Shown in pieces: positions 7,932 to 16,475 of a stretch of DNA of 18,611 nt. Within the stretch, counting starts at the first letter, position 1. Each line of letters starts with the position of its first letter. The stretch comes from an uncultured Lachnospiraceae bacterium (GTDB taxonomy: Bacteria; Bacillota_A; Clostridia; Lachnospirales; Lachnospiraceae), in contig CACZHN010000024.1 of NCBI GenBank assembly GCA_902780985.1, positions 1 to 18,611 of the forward strand. The letters run 5' to 3'. The notes below the pieces were generated by a model. The model was given only the letters and a program-made list of their open reading frames with translations. It had not been told where the DNA came from and did no database searches. The position numbers and the translations under genes were made by a program.

Positions 7932-8780
7932 GTGATAACAGTAAAAACAGTAGGAATCGCAGGACTCGGACTTATCGGGGGCTCCTTCGCAAAGGCTTAC
8001 AAGGAGAACTCGGACGTTAAGGTTCTGGGCGTGGATCTGAACAATTCAATAACACATCTCGCCACCGTAGAGGGCGCTATCGACGGAATTCTGACAAAGG
8101 AGAACATCGGCGAATGCGACCTGATAATCCCGGCTCTCTATCCGGATACGGTAATCGAATGGATGGAGGAAATGGCTCCGAACATCAAGAAGGACGCCAT
8201 CGTTCTCGATACGGCGGGTCTTAAAAGAGAAATATGCGAGAAATGCTTTCCGATGGCTCATAAGTACGGCTTTACCTTCGTAGGCGGCCATCCGATGGCA
8301 GGAAAGAAATACTCCGGATTCAAATACAGTTCAGGAAAGCTCTTCCGTGACGCTTCCATGATAGTAGTTCCGGAACAGGAAGACGACCAGCTTCTTCTTT
8401 CAAATATCAGAGCAGCACTTGCGCCATGCGACTTCGGCCGCATCACAGTCTGCACACCTGAGAAGCACGATGAGATGATTGCCTTCACATCAGAGCTTGC
8501 ACACATCGTATCAAATGCATATATAAAGAGCCCTTCGGCTATGGAGCACCGCGGCTACTCCGCAGGAAGCTACCGCGACCTTACAAGAGTTGCCTGGCTC
8601 AACGAAGACATGTGGACAGGCATCTTCATGAAGAACAGAGATAACCTCATCAAAGAGCTGGACTACATCATCAAATTCCTGGGTGAATACAGAGAAGCCC
8701 TGGATAAGGAAGACAGCGACCGTCTCTGGAGACTTCTCCACGACGGAAAGATGGCTAAAGAAAACGTAGACGGCAAATAG
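7932..8780 (+). CDS. tyrA: Prephenate dehydrogenase
   Basis: 282 residues. It oxidatively decarboxylates prephenate to 4-hydroxyphenylpyruvate, the tyrosine branch after chorismate, in the cytoplasm. The Rossmann motif GLGLIGGS is at 11-18; GGHPMAG (118-124, with conserved His120) and SELAHIVSNA (187-196) are family motifs, and AGSYRDLTRVA (211-221) is the usual substrate-side helix. There is no chorismate mutase domain and no C-terminal ACT domain, so feedback control by an ACT domain is not expected. Translation starts at a GTG with AAGAGGAA about seven bases upstream; no ATG would keep the nucleotide-binding motif intact. It is a lone gene, divergent from the ptb-buk-aroD unit and ending in a very long palindrome. 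Confidence 0.93.
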   Translation: MITVKTVGIAGLGLIGGSFAKAYKENSDVKVLGVDLNNSITHLATVEGAIDGILTKENIGECDLIIPALYPDTVIEWMEEMAPNIKKDAIVLDTAGLKREICEKCFPMAHKYGFTFVGGHPMAGKKYSGFKYSSGKLFRDASMIVVPEQEDDQLLLSNIRAALAPCDFGRITVCTPEKHDEMIAFTSELAHIVSNAYIKSPSAMEHRGYSAGSYRDLTRVAWLNEDMWTGIFMKNRDNLIKELDYIIKFLGEYREALDKEDSDRLWRLLHDGKMAKENVDGK

Positions 8781-8784
8781 AAAA

Positions 8785-8847
8785 TGGCACACGGGGACGG
8801 GGGTTAAGCGGTCAAAATGACCGCTTAACCCCCGTCCCCGTGTGCCA
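8785..8847. terminator. 30-bp perfect palindrome, GGGGACGGG element copy 2
   Basis: A perfect 30-bp stem (8785-8814 with 8818-8847) with an AAA loop fills the space between the convergent tyrA and membrane protein genes. The minus-strand transcript has TTTTCTATTT after the hairpin; the plus strand has only an AT-rich tail. It works plausibly as a terminator but is far longer than one needs to be. Confidence 0.85.
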
Positions 8848-8850
8848 ATA

Positions 8851-9699
8851 TTAATCTTCATTCAATGTATCAAGTATGAAGTTGAAACAGAAGGAGCCGA
8901 TATAGAACAGCTCTCCTGCGAATACCAGGATAAGACCGAGTCCGATGTGGATCTTAGCTACCATATCCGTATCGATATTCATCATCTTATACTGTGTAAT
9001 GATGGACTGCCAGCTTGCAACAAGTTCGGTTATCGAATCGTGCATGCCCTTATACTCACTTGTATGATAAAGCAGGATATAGATCACTATTGAAAGTATG
9101 ATCGGTATGATCCTTGCAAGATACTTATGTCTGTCTTCGAATCTGAAGAACATTCCCAATGGTCCGCGCATTCTGAGGCGCTTCTTTCTGGCCATGGCCT
9201 TCTTCTGTTCCGGAGTAAGCTCCTTTGCCTTTATCTCTATAGGCTTTTCGTCCAGCGGATCATCCTCCGCTTTCTCTTCAGCCTTAGCTTCTTCGATTTT
9301 TACTTCTTCAACAGCCCCAACGGTTTCTTCTACTTTCTCGGTAATTTCCGGAGCCCCCGCAGCACCTGCCGCTGCATCCAGCCTGTGCAAATTTTCATTA
9401 AGGAAGTTATCCTTTATCGCAAAGTAAAGCATGATCACAAGAACCACAAACAGCAGTATCACCAGAAGTATCGGGAAAAATCTCGATATCTTGAATCCGT
9501 ATTTCAGATCCCCGAGTGCACTTCGAACAGTTTCAAAGATCGTTAGCCCTTCGCTTTTACCGCCTTCGCCGTCACCGACATCTACATATGTGGAGACACT
9601 GTTGAGAAACATGGCAAGGCCAAGATACAAAACACCTACCACTCCGATCAGTCCGCAAATAAGATATGATTTGCTATTCTTATAGAACGGTTCCTTCAT
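8851..9699 (-). CDS. Unknown four-helix membrane protein
   Basis: 282 residues, family not recognised. Hydrophobic helices lie at about 12-32, 74-97, 195-212 and 248-272. Between helices two and three is a charged loop (about 98-190) that begins with an Ala-rich stretch and continues with Glu/Lys/Ala-rich sequence (KIEEAKAEEKAEDD), followed by a basic patch ARKKRLRMRG just before helix three. This resembles a cytoplasmic linker. The ATG has AAAGGGAG at good spacing. It follows the LCP gene by 71 bases on the same strand and may be co-transcribed with it, with a hairpin in between. A role at the envelope is suggested only by that neighbour. Confidence 0.85.
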   Translation of the reverse strand: MKEPFYKNSKSYLICGLIGVVGVLYLGLAMFLNSVSTYVDVGDGEGGKSEGLTIFETVRSALGDLKYGFKISRFFPILLVILLFVVLVIMLYFAIKDNFLNENLHRLDAAAGAAGAPEITEKVEETVGAVEEVKIEEAKAEEKAEDDPLDEKPIEIKAKELTPEQKKAMARKKRLRMRGPLGMFFRFEDRHKYLARIIPIILSIVIYILLYHTSEYKGMHDSITELVASWQSIITQYKMMNIDTDMVAKIHIGLGLILVFAGELFYIGSFCFNFILDTLNED

Positions 9700-9724
9700 T
9701 TGGTACTCCCTTTTCTTATATCAC

Positions 9725-9764
9725 TATTCGCCTCAATCAAAAATTTTTTCGATTGAGGCGAATA
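9725..9764. repeat. 14-bp inverted repeat between LCP gene and membrane protein gene
   Basis: TATTCGCCTCAATC (9725-9738) pairs perfectly with 9751-9764 around a 12-base A5T6-containing loop. Neither strand has a T-run after the stem, so it is not a standard terminator. It may be an mRNA processing or stabilising hairpin, or a protein site. Confidence 0.75.
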
Positions 9765-9770
9765 ATAATT

Positions 9771-11237
9771 TTATTGATTCATATATTCGTTTATCTCTTC
9801 CTGGCTGATTGTTCCGTCGCCAAGTACTTTCTGAATAAGCTGCTTTCCGAATTCAACGTCGCTCTCGTACGGATACATTACATATCCAACCGCTCCCATG
9901 GAGCTGCAGACATCTTCTCCGTCGGATCCGCTTACGCTGAATGAATAGATATTCCAGCTCTTCATATCCTCAAGCATCTGCTGAACGATGTCACCGACTT
10001 CGTCCTTGCTCATATCCGTCTGGAATGTTCCCGCAAGAGAATCCATAACGCTTGAGTAATTCTTCAGCATATCAGAAGATTCAACCTTCTCAACGATAGC
10101 CTTGATAACAGCCATCTGGTTGTTACCTCTCTGTCTGTCTCCGCTCATGAATGCCATTCTCTCACGAGCAAATGTAAGAGCATGCTTTCCGTCGAGGTGA
10201 TTGTATCCCTGCTGGAACTCATCATCTGTGATAGCTGTGAAACCGACCTCCGAATAAACATCGATTCCGCCAAGCTCATCAACGATCTCTTCAAATCCCG
10301 AGAAGTTCATTCTGAGATAGTAATTAAGATCTACGTTATAAAGTCTTTCAAGTGTTTCCATGGATGCATCGATACCGAATACGCCGGCATGTGTCAGCTT
10401 ATCCTTCTGATTTCCGATGCAAGGCATTTCAACATAATAATCTCTAGGTGTTGAAACAAGAAGCATGGTTCTTGTCTGTGTATTTACAACAGCGATGATG
10501 TTAACGTCGCTTCGGCTCTTCTGATTAACAGAGCCGTATGTATCGATACCGCTTATGTACATACAGAAACGGTTCTTATCGAATTCAGGCTTTTCTTCAA
10601 CAACCTCTTCGATCTGAGTTTCGATTTCCTTCTCCATGATAACCTTGAGAGATTCCGAATAATTCTCATAGTTATCAGAGCTTTCGAGAACCGCAAGCAT
10701 TCCCGAATTTATAATGAATGACTGAATATTATCAAGTTCAAATGCAACGGCCAGATCGTAAACGGAATCATATTCCACAACCTTGATCTCTGTTCCGAAG
10801 TCATCGTTGATCTGGTTGATGACTGTGGTTACATTTTCCGAATCGCTGTTCTTTATGATACCGAACTTATAACCGGCATCAACCGCCATGTTGATGGAAT
10901 CCGCAGAATCCTCTTTTCTGACGTATACATTTACCTGCTCAACCTCTACCTTATTATCGGTAACCGTATCAAGTGTTCTGTTCGTTGAATTTACAAGGAA
11001 TACTCCGTAGCAGAGAATTCCGCTCATAATAATGGAAAGGATAATTCCTACATATGAACTTTTCTTTCCCTTCATCATCAGGACAATGATGATAGGAAGG
11101 AGCAGTATAACAACCGCACCTACAACCATCCATTTGAATGGTATGAGTTTTGTTGTATATAAAAGGTATACAAGCAAAACGGATAACACAAATTGGAGAA
11201 CTGCAAGAATGCAGCCGACGACTTTAATTGCCTTCAT
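9771..11237 (-). CDS. LytR-CpsA-Psr (LCP) family protein
   Basis: 488 residues. Three N-terminal membrane helices (about 7-27, 34-55, 62-82) are followed by an outside accessory region (about 100-215) and the LCP domain (about 222-385). LCP enzymes transfer undecaprenyl-linked glycopolymers such as teichoic acids or capsule to peptidoglycan. Expected lipid-phosphate-binding residues are seen: SRSD (Arg242, Asp244), STPRDYYV (Arg265), FARERM (Arg358, Arg360) and GDRQRGNNQ (Arg368, Arg370). The ATG has GAAGGGA 12 bases upstream, a slightly long spacing. It has its own near-consensus promoter with an inverted repeat over it, and is followed by an unknown membrane protein gene. The polymer it attaches is not evident. 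Confidence 0.93.
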   Translation of the reverse strand: MKAIKVVGCILAVLQFVLSVLLVYLLYTTKLIPFKWMVVGAVVILLLPIIIVLMMKGKKSSYVGIILSIIMSGILCYGVFLVNSTNRTLDTVTDNKVEVEQVNVYVRKEDSADSINMAVDAGYKFGIIKNSDSENVTTVINQINDDFGTEIKVVEYDSVYDLAVAFELDNIQSFIINSGMLAVLESSDNYENYSESLKVIMEKEIETQIEEVVEEKPEFDKNRFCMYISGIDTYGSVNQKSRSDVNIIAVVNTQTRTMLLVSTPRDYYVEMPCIGNQKDKLTHAGVFGIDASMETLERLYNVDLNYYLRMNFSGFEEIVDELGGIDVYSEVGFTAITDDEFQQGYNHLDGKHALTFARERMAFMSGDRQRGNNQMAVIKAIVEKVESSDMLKNYSSVMDSLAGTFQTDMSKDEVGDIVQQMLEDMKSWNIYSFSVSGSDGEDVCSSMGAVGYVMYPYESDVEFGKQLIQKVLGDGTISQEEINEYMNQ

Positions 11238-11275
11238 GTACTTTTTTGTCCCTTCACATTAATCATATTCACAAC

Positions 11276-11300
11276 ACTGTGATGATAACATTTTCACAGT
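11276..11300. promoter_or_regulatory. Inverted repeat over the LCP promoter, candidate operator
   Basis: ACTGTGA (11276-11282) and TCACAGT (11294-11300) form a perfect 7-bp inverted repeat with an 11-base spacer. It covers the -10 and most of the spacer of the LCP promoter, the classic placement of a repressor site. Confidence 0.5.
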
Positions 11301-11309
11301 TTTTGTCAA
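11282..11309 (-). promoter_or_regulatory. Promoter of the LCP gene
   Basis: On the minus strand a perfect TTGACA (11304-11309) and TATCAT (11282-11287) are 16 bases apart, with TGT directly before the -10 (extended -10). The start would be near 11275, leaving a leader of about 38 bases. Confidence 0.75.
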
Positions 11310-11319
11310 ACCTTTTTTG

Positions 11320-11348
11320 TTGAAAAATACTTAAGATTATCTTATTAT
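11320..11348 (+). promoter_or_regulatory. Promoter of rsmG, predicting a leaderless mRNA
   Basis: TTGAAA (11320-11325) and TATTAT (11343-11348) are exactly 17 bases apart. The start of transcription would fall at about 11354-11356, on the rsmG ATG at 11355. No ribosome site precedes that ATG. Confidence 0.65.
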
Positions 11349-11354
11349 TATCGC

Positions 11355-12080
11355 ATGGAAAATCTTAGCAAATTTATAGAAAAACTGAATATCACTCCGG
11401 ACGCCGAAGCAGAAGCCCGTCTGGATACATATTACCGCATGGTGGTAGAGAAAAACAAGGTCATGAATCTTACCGCCATAACCGAGGAACAGGAGTTCCT
11501 CATCAAGCATTTTGCAGACAGTCTTTCTGTCTACAGTGCGGTACCTCTTTTCAAAGAAATGTTATCAAAAGGAAATGTAACCCTTATCGATGTAGGTACC
11601 GGCGCAGGCTTCCCGGGAATCCCTCTCAAGATAGTTTTCCCACAGCTTAAGGTCACACTTCTGGACTCTCTCCAGAAAAGAGTTAACTTCTTGAATGAAG
11701 TGATCGCAGAACTGGGACTTGAAGGCATCACCGCAATCCACAGCCGTGCAGAAGACGGAGCAAGAACGGCAGGTCTGAGAGACGGTTTCGATCTGGTAGT
11801 ATCCAGAGCGGTCGCATCTCTTCCGGTACTTTCCGAGTACTGCCTTCCGTACGTAAAACCGGGCGGACTGCTTATCGCATATAAGTCGGGCGACATCGAG
11901 GAAGAACTTAAGGGCGCAGGCCATGCGCTGAAAGTTCTGGGAGGAAAACTCGAGGACTGTCCTCAGTTCACACTTCCGGATACGGATATATCAAGAAGCT
12001 TCGTAGTGGTAAGAAAGCAAAAGCCTACTCCGAAAGCTTATCCCCGCAAAGCGGGAGTCATAAAAAAAGAGCCTCTATAG
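11355..12080 (+). CDS. rsmG: 16S rRNA (guanine-N7) methyltransferase
   Basis: 241 residues, close to the family norm of about 240. RsmG (GidB) uses S-adenosylmethionine to methylate the G527-equivalent of 16S rRNA; loss gives low-level streptomycin resistance in other bacteria. The SAM motif DVGTGAGFPG is at 79-88, the family N-terminal NLTAITEEQE at 38-47, and FDLVVSRAVA further on. The N-terminus from the ATG at 11355 aligns with family length, yet TTATTATTATCGC before it has no ribosome site. In many Bacillota rsmG follows mnmG in the same direction; here it is inverted and separated by an exonuclease gene. Its TAG stop lies inside the shared terminator hairpin. Confidence 0.95.
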   Translation: MENLSKFIEKLNITPDAEAEARLDTYYRMVVEKNKVMNLTAITEEQEFLIKHFADSLSVYSAVPLFKEMLSKGNVTLIDVGTGAGFPGIPLKIVFPQLKVTLLDSLQKRVNFLNEVIAELGLEGITAIHSRAEDGARTAGLRDGFDLVVSRAVASLPVLSEYCLPYVKPGGLLIAYKSGDIEEELKGAGHALKVLGGKLEDCPQFTLPDTDISRSFVVVRKQKPTPKAYPRKAGVIKKEPL

Positions 12081-12091
12081 GCTCTTTTTTT
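12062..12091. terminator. Bidirectional terminator between rsmG and exonuclease gene
   Basis: A7GAGCCT (12062-12074) pairs with AGGCTCT7 (12079-12091) around CTAT. It contains the rsmG stop and touches the stop of the convergent exonuclease gene, so both ends share it. Confidence 0.92.
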
Positions 12092-13052
12092 ACGATCTTT
12101 TTTTACGTTCTTTCTCTCTTTTCTTTTCGTAAACCAGACGTTCCTTAATCTTTATCTCTTCAAATCCCTTTCGGGTTATAGGGACCGTTTTCTTGAGAAT
12201 GAATACATTGTCTGTACTGTCTCCAACAGACTTGCATTTAATGGTGCCTGCCATATATCCGTGGTAGAGACATTTACCTACGGCCACATCGGTACTTGTG
12301 GTTGCCGGGAACCATTTTAATTTCTTTCCTGTTTTCCTTCCGCATCTTACGCATCTTATCATGGAAAGTTCTTTATCTTCCATTGCTGCTCTCTTTGAAG
12401 GAAATTCTTCGGATATCTCATCCAGTCTTCCGTCGTGGAAGGCCTCAACTCTTTCCTCTCTCTTTTTCGGATGCCTGTAAATATCGAAGCTGTACTTATC
12501 AAGTATATCTCCGAGATTCGCAGCCTCCAGAACTTTGGCAGTGTATCTTGCGTCATTCACGGCAGCATGGAAAGGTTCTTCTTCATTCAGGCCGAGCATC
12601 TCGACCGCTCTTTCCAGCTTCCAGATATTTCCGTCCGGATCGTATTTGTCGGCAAATATCTGTTGTATGTTGTAGAACTTAAGCGGGAACGGCAGCTTCG
12701 GCATGTAGTAGAAATCCATATTGTTCTGCAGGTAGTAGAGATCCGATGGGCCCCAGGTGCAGAACACCGAATCCTCCCCGCACCATTTCAGGAATTCGGC
12801 ACAGGCCTGTTTGAAAGGCACCCCGTCATGCTTTAAGTCCTTTTCGTCATACGAAAGCATCTGCTTTATGATCTTATGAAGTTTTGTGTAAATCTTGGGC
12901 TTAACCAGCCTTGAAAACTCGTCAACAACGCTGTAATTCTCGTCCAACTTAACTGCGCCTATCTCGATTATCTCGAAAGGCATTCTGGGATGTTCGCCCG
13001 CTTGTCCGATAGGGCTCTGGTTCCATTCCAGGTCAAATACTATGTAGTTCAT
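12090..13052 (-). CDS. DEDDh 3'-5' exonuclease with C-terminal Cys-containing domain
   Basis: 320 residues. The N-terminal 180 residues are an RNase T/DNA polymerase III epsilon-type exonuclease fold: Asp7 and Glu9 (FDLEWN), Asp104 (GPSDLYYL), His162 and Asp167 (HAAVNDARYT), a full DEDDh set that binds two metal ions. It resembles the KapD/Eri1 branch, which trims RNA or DNA 3' ends. The remaining 140 residues add CVRC (234-237), CLYH (261-264) and Cys273, a possible zinc site, and a highly basic C-terminus (EKKREKERKKRS). The ATG has GAGG upstream and sits 12 bases after the mnmG stop, so it is the third gene of the mnmE-mnmG operon. The link suggests RNA metabolism; the substrate is unknown. 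Confidence 0.9.
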   Translation of the reverse strand: MNYIVFDLEWNQSPIGQAGEHPRMPFEIIEIGAVKLDENYSVVDEFSRLVKPKIYTKLHKIIKQMLSYDEKDLKHDGVPFKQACAEFLKWCGEDSVFCTWGPSDLYYLQNNMDFYYMPKLPFPLKFYNIQQIFADKYDPDGNIWKLERAVEMLGLNEEEPFHAAVNDARYTAKVLEAANLGDILDKYSFDIYRHPKKREERVEAFHDGRLDEISEEFPSKRAAMEDKELSMIRCVRCGRKTGKKLKWFPATTSTDVAVGKCLYHGYMAGTIKCKSVGDSTDNVFILKKTVPITRKGFEEIKIKERLVYEKKREKERKKRS

Positions 13053-13064
13053 TTTATGTCCTCG

Positions 13065-15041
13065 TTACATTCTTAGATATATCATCAGCATAGAAATATC
13101 TGCCGGTGATACTCCGGATATTCTTGATGCCTGTCCGATTGAAACCGGTCTTATCTCTTCCAGCTTCTGGCGGGCTTCGATACGGAGATTCTTCACATCG
13201 GAGTAATCGATATCGGATGGGATTTTTTTCTGCTCCATCTTCTTGAAATGCTCCACCTGCGACTTCTGTCTCTCTATATATCCTTCATACTTTATCTGTA
13301 TTTCGATCTGTCTGATAATCTCGGACCTGTCCAGTCCTGCTGCATCCGCAGCTTCTTCAACCGAAACCTTCGGGCTGCTTTCTTCAGCGTCCTCTCCCTG
13401 CTTTCCGTATACTTCTTCGGCAAGCTCACCGAGGCGCACTACATCATTATAACTCATTTCCGGTCGTTTTAAAATATCCGCAAGAGTAACTCTTGTGGCG
13501 ATCGGCATAGATTCTCTTGATTCGAGGAATTCCTGAAGCTTTTTGTTGGCTCCCACGAAGGTGCTCTTCAGTCTCTCGATCTCTTTTTCTATGATCTCAC
13601 GCTTAGCACAGAACTTAGCGTATCTTTCATCATCTATAAGTCCCACTTCGTAACCGATGTCCGTGAGACGAAGGTCTGCATTGTCCTGACGAAGTAGAAG
13701 TCTGTACTCCGCACGGCTGGTCATCATTCTGTAAGGCTCTCTTGTTTCCTTTGTAACAAGGTCGTCTATAAGAACACCGATATATCCGTCGGATCTGGAA
13801 AGCACCACCGGCTCCTTATCCGCCAGCTTGCGGGCTGCATTTATACCTGCTATAAGTCCCTGCGCTCCGGCTTCTTCGTAACCGCTGCTTCCGTTCATCT
13901 GTCCTGCGGAGAAAAGTCCGTCAACCGCCTTGGATTCAAGGGACGGCTTCAGTGTAGTTGCGGAAATGCAGTCATACTCGATAGCATATGCAGGTCTTAC
14001 GATCTTTGCATTTTCAAGTCCCGGAACGGAATGAACCATTCTGTACTGAACATCTTCCGGCATGGAGGATGACAGTCCGTCCAGATACATTTCATCCGTA
14101 AACTCGCCTTCCGGCTCAAGGAACAGCTGATGTCTGTTCTTATCCGGGAACTTCATGACCTTATCCTCGATGGACGGGCAGTATCTCGGGCCCGTACCGT
14201 GGATGACTCCCGAATAAAGAGGTGAACGGTCGATGTTCTCTCTTATGACATCATGTGTTTCTTCGTTAGTATATGTAAGCCAGCAGGATATCTGATCTCT
14301 CGTGATATCCTCTTCTCTGTTTGTGAAAGAGAACGGCTGGATATGCTCGTCGCCCTTCTGCTCCGCCATCTTGGAGAAGTCCACTGACTTCCTGTCAATT
14401 CTCGGAGGTGTTCCGGTCTTGAATCTTCTGAGGCCCACGCCCGCCGCTTCAAGTGAAGCGGAAAGCCCCGTAGCAGCCATGAGTCCGTTCGGACCGGTTT
14501 CGTAAATGGTATCGCCGTATATACATCTCGCCTTCAGATATACACCCGTGCAGAGCACAACAGCCTTGGCATGATATACAGCTCCCGAAAATGTCTTAAC
14601 GCCCACAACACGTCTCTTTGCTTCCGATGCGTCCGCGCCCGGAATCTCCTCGGTAAGAAGCTCGGTTACCTCGGCCTGTCTTACGGTAAGATGAGGCTCT
14701 CTCATGAGAGTCATTCTCATCTGCTTGGTATATTCTCCCTTATCCGCCTGGGCTCTGAGGGAATGCACCGCAGGTCCCTTGGATACGTTCAGCATCTTTG
14801 ACTGGATAAATGTCTTGTCGATATTCTTCCCCATCTCACCGCCGAGAGCATCTATCTCTCGAACAAGATGTCCCTTGGAACTTCCTCCGATATTCGGATT
14901 ACACGGCATAAGCGCCACGCTGTCCATGCTGACCGTAAACATGATGGTCTCAAATCCGAGTCTGGCGCATGCAAGAGAAGCTTCGCAGCCCGCATGTCCC
15001 GCACCGATTATTACAATGTCATAGGTTTCTTCTACATTCAT
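13065..15041 (-). CDS. mnmG: tRNA uridine 5-carboxymethylaminomethyl modification enzyme, FAD subunit
   Basis: 658 residues from the chosen start. MnmG (GidA) works with MnmE to install aminomethyl-type groups at wobble U34 of tRNAs, using FAD and methylenetetrahydrofolate. The FAD motif GAGHAGCEA is at 13-21; also seen are [28 protein letters not shown] and [10 protein letters not shown], all family signatures. The reading frame stays open to 15116 inside mnmE, but the ATG at 15041 places the FAD motif at its normal distance from the N-terminus, so it is preferred. That ATG lies one base after the mnmE TAG stop with only a weak ribosome site, which suggests translational coupling to its partner. 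The next gene is an exonuclease, not rsmG. Confidence 0.96.
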   Translation of the reverse strand: MNVEETYDIVIIGAGHAGCEASLACARLGFETIMFTVSMDSVALMPCNPNIGGSSKGHLVREIDALGGEMGKNIDKTFIQSKMLNVSKGPAVHSLRAQADKGEYTKQMRMTLMREPHLTVRQAEVTELLTEEIPGADASEAKRRVVGVKTFSGAVYHAKAVVLCTGVYLKARCIYGDTIYETGPNGLMAATGLSASLEAAGVGLRRFKTGTPPRIDRKSVDFSKMAEQKGDEHIQPFSFTNREEDITRDQISCWLTYTNEETHDVIRENIDRSPLYSGVIHGTGPRYCPSIEDKVMKFPDKNRHQLFLEPEGEFTDEMYLDGLSSSMPEDVQYRMVHSVPGLENAKIVRPAYAIEYDCISATTLKPSLESKAVDGLFSAGQMNGSSGYEEAGAQGLIAGINAARKLADKEPVVLSRSDGYIGVLIDDLVTKETREPYRMMTSRAEYRLLLRQDNADLRLTDIGYEVGLIDDERYAKFCAKREIIEKEIERLKSTFVGANKKLQEFLESRESMPIATRVTLADILKRPEMSYNDVVRLGELAEEVYGKQGEDAEESSPKVSVEEAADAAGLDRSEIIRQIEIQIKYEGYIERQKSQVEHFKKMEQKKIPSDIDYSDVKNLRIEARQKLEEIRPVSIGQASRISGVSPADISMLMIYLRM

Positions 15042-15042
15042 A

Positions 15043-16407
15043 CTATTTGCCCATACAAAAATCTTTGAATATTTTATCCGCCAGGTCATCTTCCAGAGTT
15101 TCGCCGATGATCTCACCCAGCGACTCGTAAGCCGCCATCATATCTATTGTATAGAAATCCTCGCCGACGCCCGCCTCGATGCTTTCCCTGACGCGTGCCA
15201 GACTTTCGAAAGCCCTGACCAGAGCCGCTTTGTGTCTTGCATTTGTGATATAAAGCTGATTATTAAAATCAATTTCTTTCCTGAAAAACATATCCTTTAC
15301 GGTCTGTCTTATCTCGTCCAGACCCTGTCCGCTCTTCGCGGAAATGTAAAGGACATTCGACAGTCCTTCCAGCTCGGCCGTCTCAAGCTTCTGATCCAGA
15401 TCGCTCTTATTTATAAGTACGATGTATCTTCTGTCTTCCAGCTTCTTCATCAGCTCCCTGTCATTATCGGTAAGAGAGTCCGAACTGTCAAGTACCAGCA
15501 TGATAAGATCTGCGGCTTCCATGGATTCGATGGCTCTGTCCACGCCGATCTTCTCCACCACATCTTCCGTATCCCTGATACCTGCGGTATCTATAAGCTT
15601 AAGGGTTATGCCGCCCAGATTGATGTACTCCTCGAGAGTATCTCTGGTGGTTCCCTCAATATCCGTAACTATGGCTCTGTCGGTTCCGGTAAGCATGTTC
15701 ATGATGGATGACTTGCCTACATTCGGTCTTCCGACTATGGCCGTTCTGATTCCTTCTTTTATTATGCGGCCCTCATCGCCGGTGCTGATAAGGTCGCGGA
15801 TTTCTCCGGACAGCCCTTCTATTATGGAATCCAGCTTCTCGCCGTATCCGTCCAGACTGTAATTCTCCGGATCGTCTATTGCCGATTCGATAAATGCAGT
15901 CTCATGCAGGATCCTGTCTCTGAGGCTCACTGTCTTTTCCCTGAGTCTTCCCGAGAGCTGTTCCAATGAAGAAGCGAGAGCCATATCATTTTCCGCGCTG
16001 ATAACGTCCATCACGGCTTCCGCTTCCGTCATATCTATTCTGCCGCCCAGGAAAGCTCTCTTCGTAAACTCTCCCGGCTCCGCAGGACGGATGCCTTCTC
16101 TTATCAGAAGTTCAAGAACCCTCTTCATGACAAGAGGACCGCCGTGGCAGTCCAGTTCAACGGTATCTTCTGTTGTATAGGTATGAGGTCCGCGCATTAC
16201 GAGAGCTATAACTTCGTCCAGTTTTTTGTCTCCGTCGCAGATCCGGCCGAAGGCTGCTGTGAAGCTTTGCATTTCCGACAGTTTCTTTTTTCCGCGGAAT
16301 ATCTTATCGGTTTTCCCGATAGCATCCTCTCCGCTTATTCGGATGATGCCGATGGCCGACTGACCCATACCTGTTGCTATGGCGCAAATGGTATCGCTGT
16401 CCTTCAT
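15043..16407 (-). CDS. mnmE: tRNA modification GTPase
   Basis: 454 residues, the family norm. MnmE (TrmE) is the GTPase and folate-binding partner of MnmG in U34 modification. The N-terminal folate-binding domain spans about 1-120, the helical domain follows, and the GTPase domain is inserted at about 218-375 with GRPNVGKS (226-233), DTAG (273-276) and NKSD (333-336). The C-terminal catalytic CxGK motif is intact as CMGK (451-454). The ATG has GAGGAA upstream. It heads the mnmE-mnmG-exonuclease operon and is preceded by a hairpin with a short T-run. In many Bacillota it follows rnpA-yidC-jag near oriC; none of those genes is seen here. Confidence 0.97.
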   Translation of the reverse strand: MKDSDTICAIATGMGQSAIGIIRISGEDAIGKTDKIFRGKKKLSEMQSFTAAFGRICDGDKKLDEVIALVMRGPHTYTTEDTVELDCHGGPLVMKRVLELLIREGIRPAEPGEFTKRAFLGGRIDMTEAEAVMDVISAENDMALASSLEQLSGRLREKTVSLRDRILHETAFIESAIDDPENYSLDGYGEKLDSIIEGLSGEIRDLISTGDEGRIIKEGIRTAIVGRPNVGKSSIMNMLTGTDRAIVTDIEGTTRDTLEEYINLGGITLKLIDTAGIRDTEDVVEKIGVDRAIESMEAADLIMLVLDSSDSLTDNDRELMKKLEDRRYIVLINKSDLDQKLETAELEGLSNVLYISAKSGQGLDEIRQTVKDMFFRKEIDFNNQLYITNARHKAALVRAFESLARVRESIEAGVGEDFYTIDMMAAYESLGEIIGETLEDDLADKIFKDFCMGK

Positions 16408-16419
16408 ACATTTCCTCGC

Positions 16420-16449
16420 AAAAGCGCCATACCGCTGAGGGTATGGCGC
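16420..16449 (-). terminator. Hairpin with short T-run before mnmE
   Basis: GCGCCATACC (16424-16433) pairs with 16440-16449 around a 6-base loop. On the minus strand TTTT follows, 13 bases before the mnmE ATG. It ends the upstream zinc-ribbon gene or acts as an attenuator in an mnmE leader. Confidence 0.6.
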
Positions 16450-16475
16450 CTATAGTCTATTAAAGTAAATACGAT

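Noticed and set aside
9725..9764. Hairpin as an intrinsic terminator
   Set aside because: Neither strand has a run of T after the stem; it is listed as an inverted repeat instead.
12296..12836. Overlapping plus-strand open frames of 128 and 133 codons
   Set aside because: They are antisense to the exonuclease gene, whose full DEDDh motif set is in the minus frame; no ribosome sites.
15042..15116. Longer N-terminus for mnmG reaching into mnmE
   Set aside because: The extra 25 residues precede the FAD-binding start where family members have almost none, and the region codes for the MnmE C-terminus with its CMGK motif.
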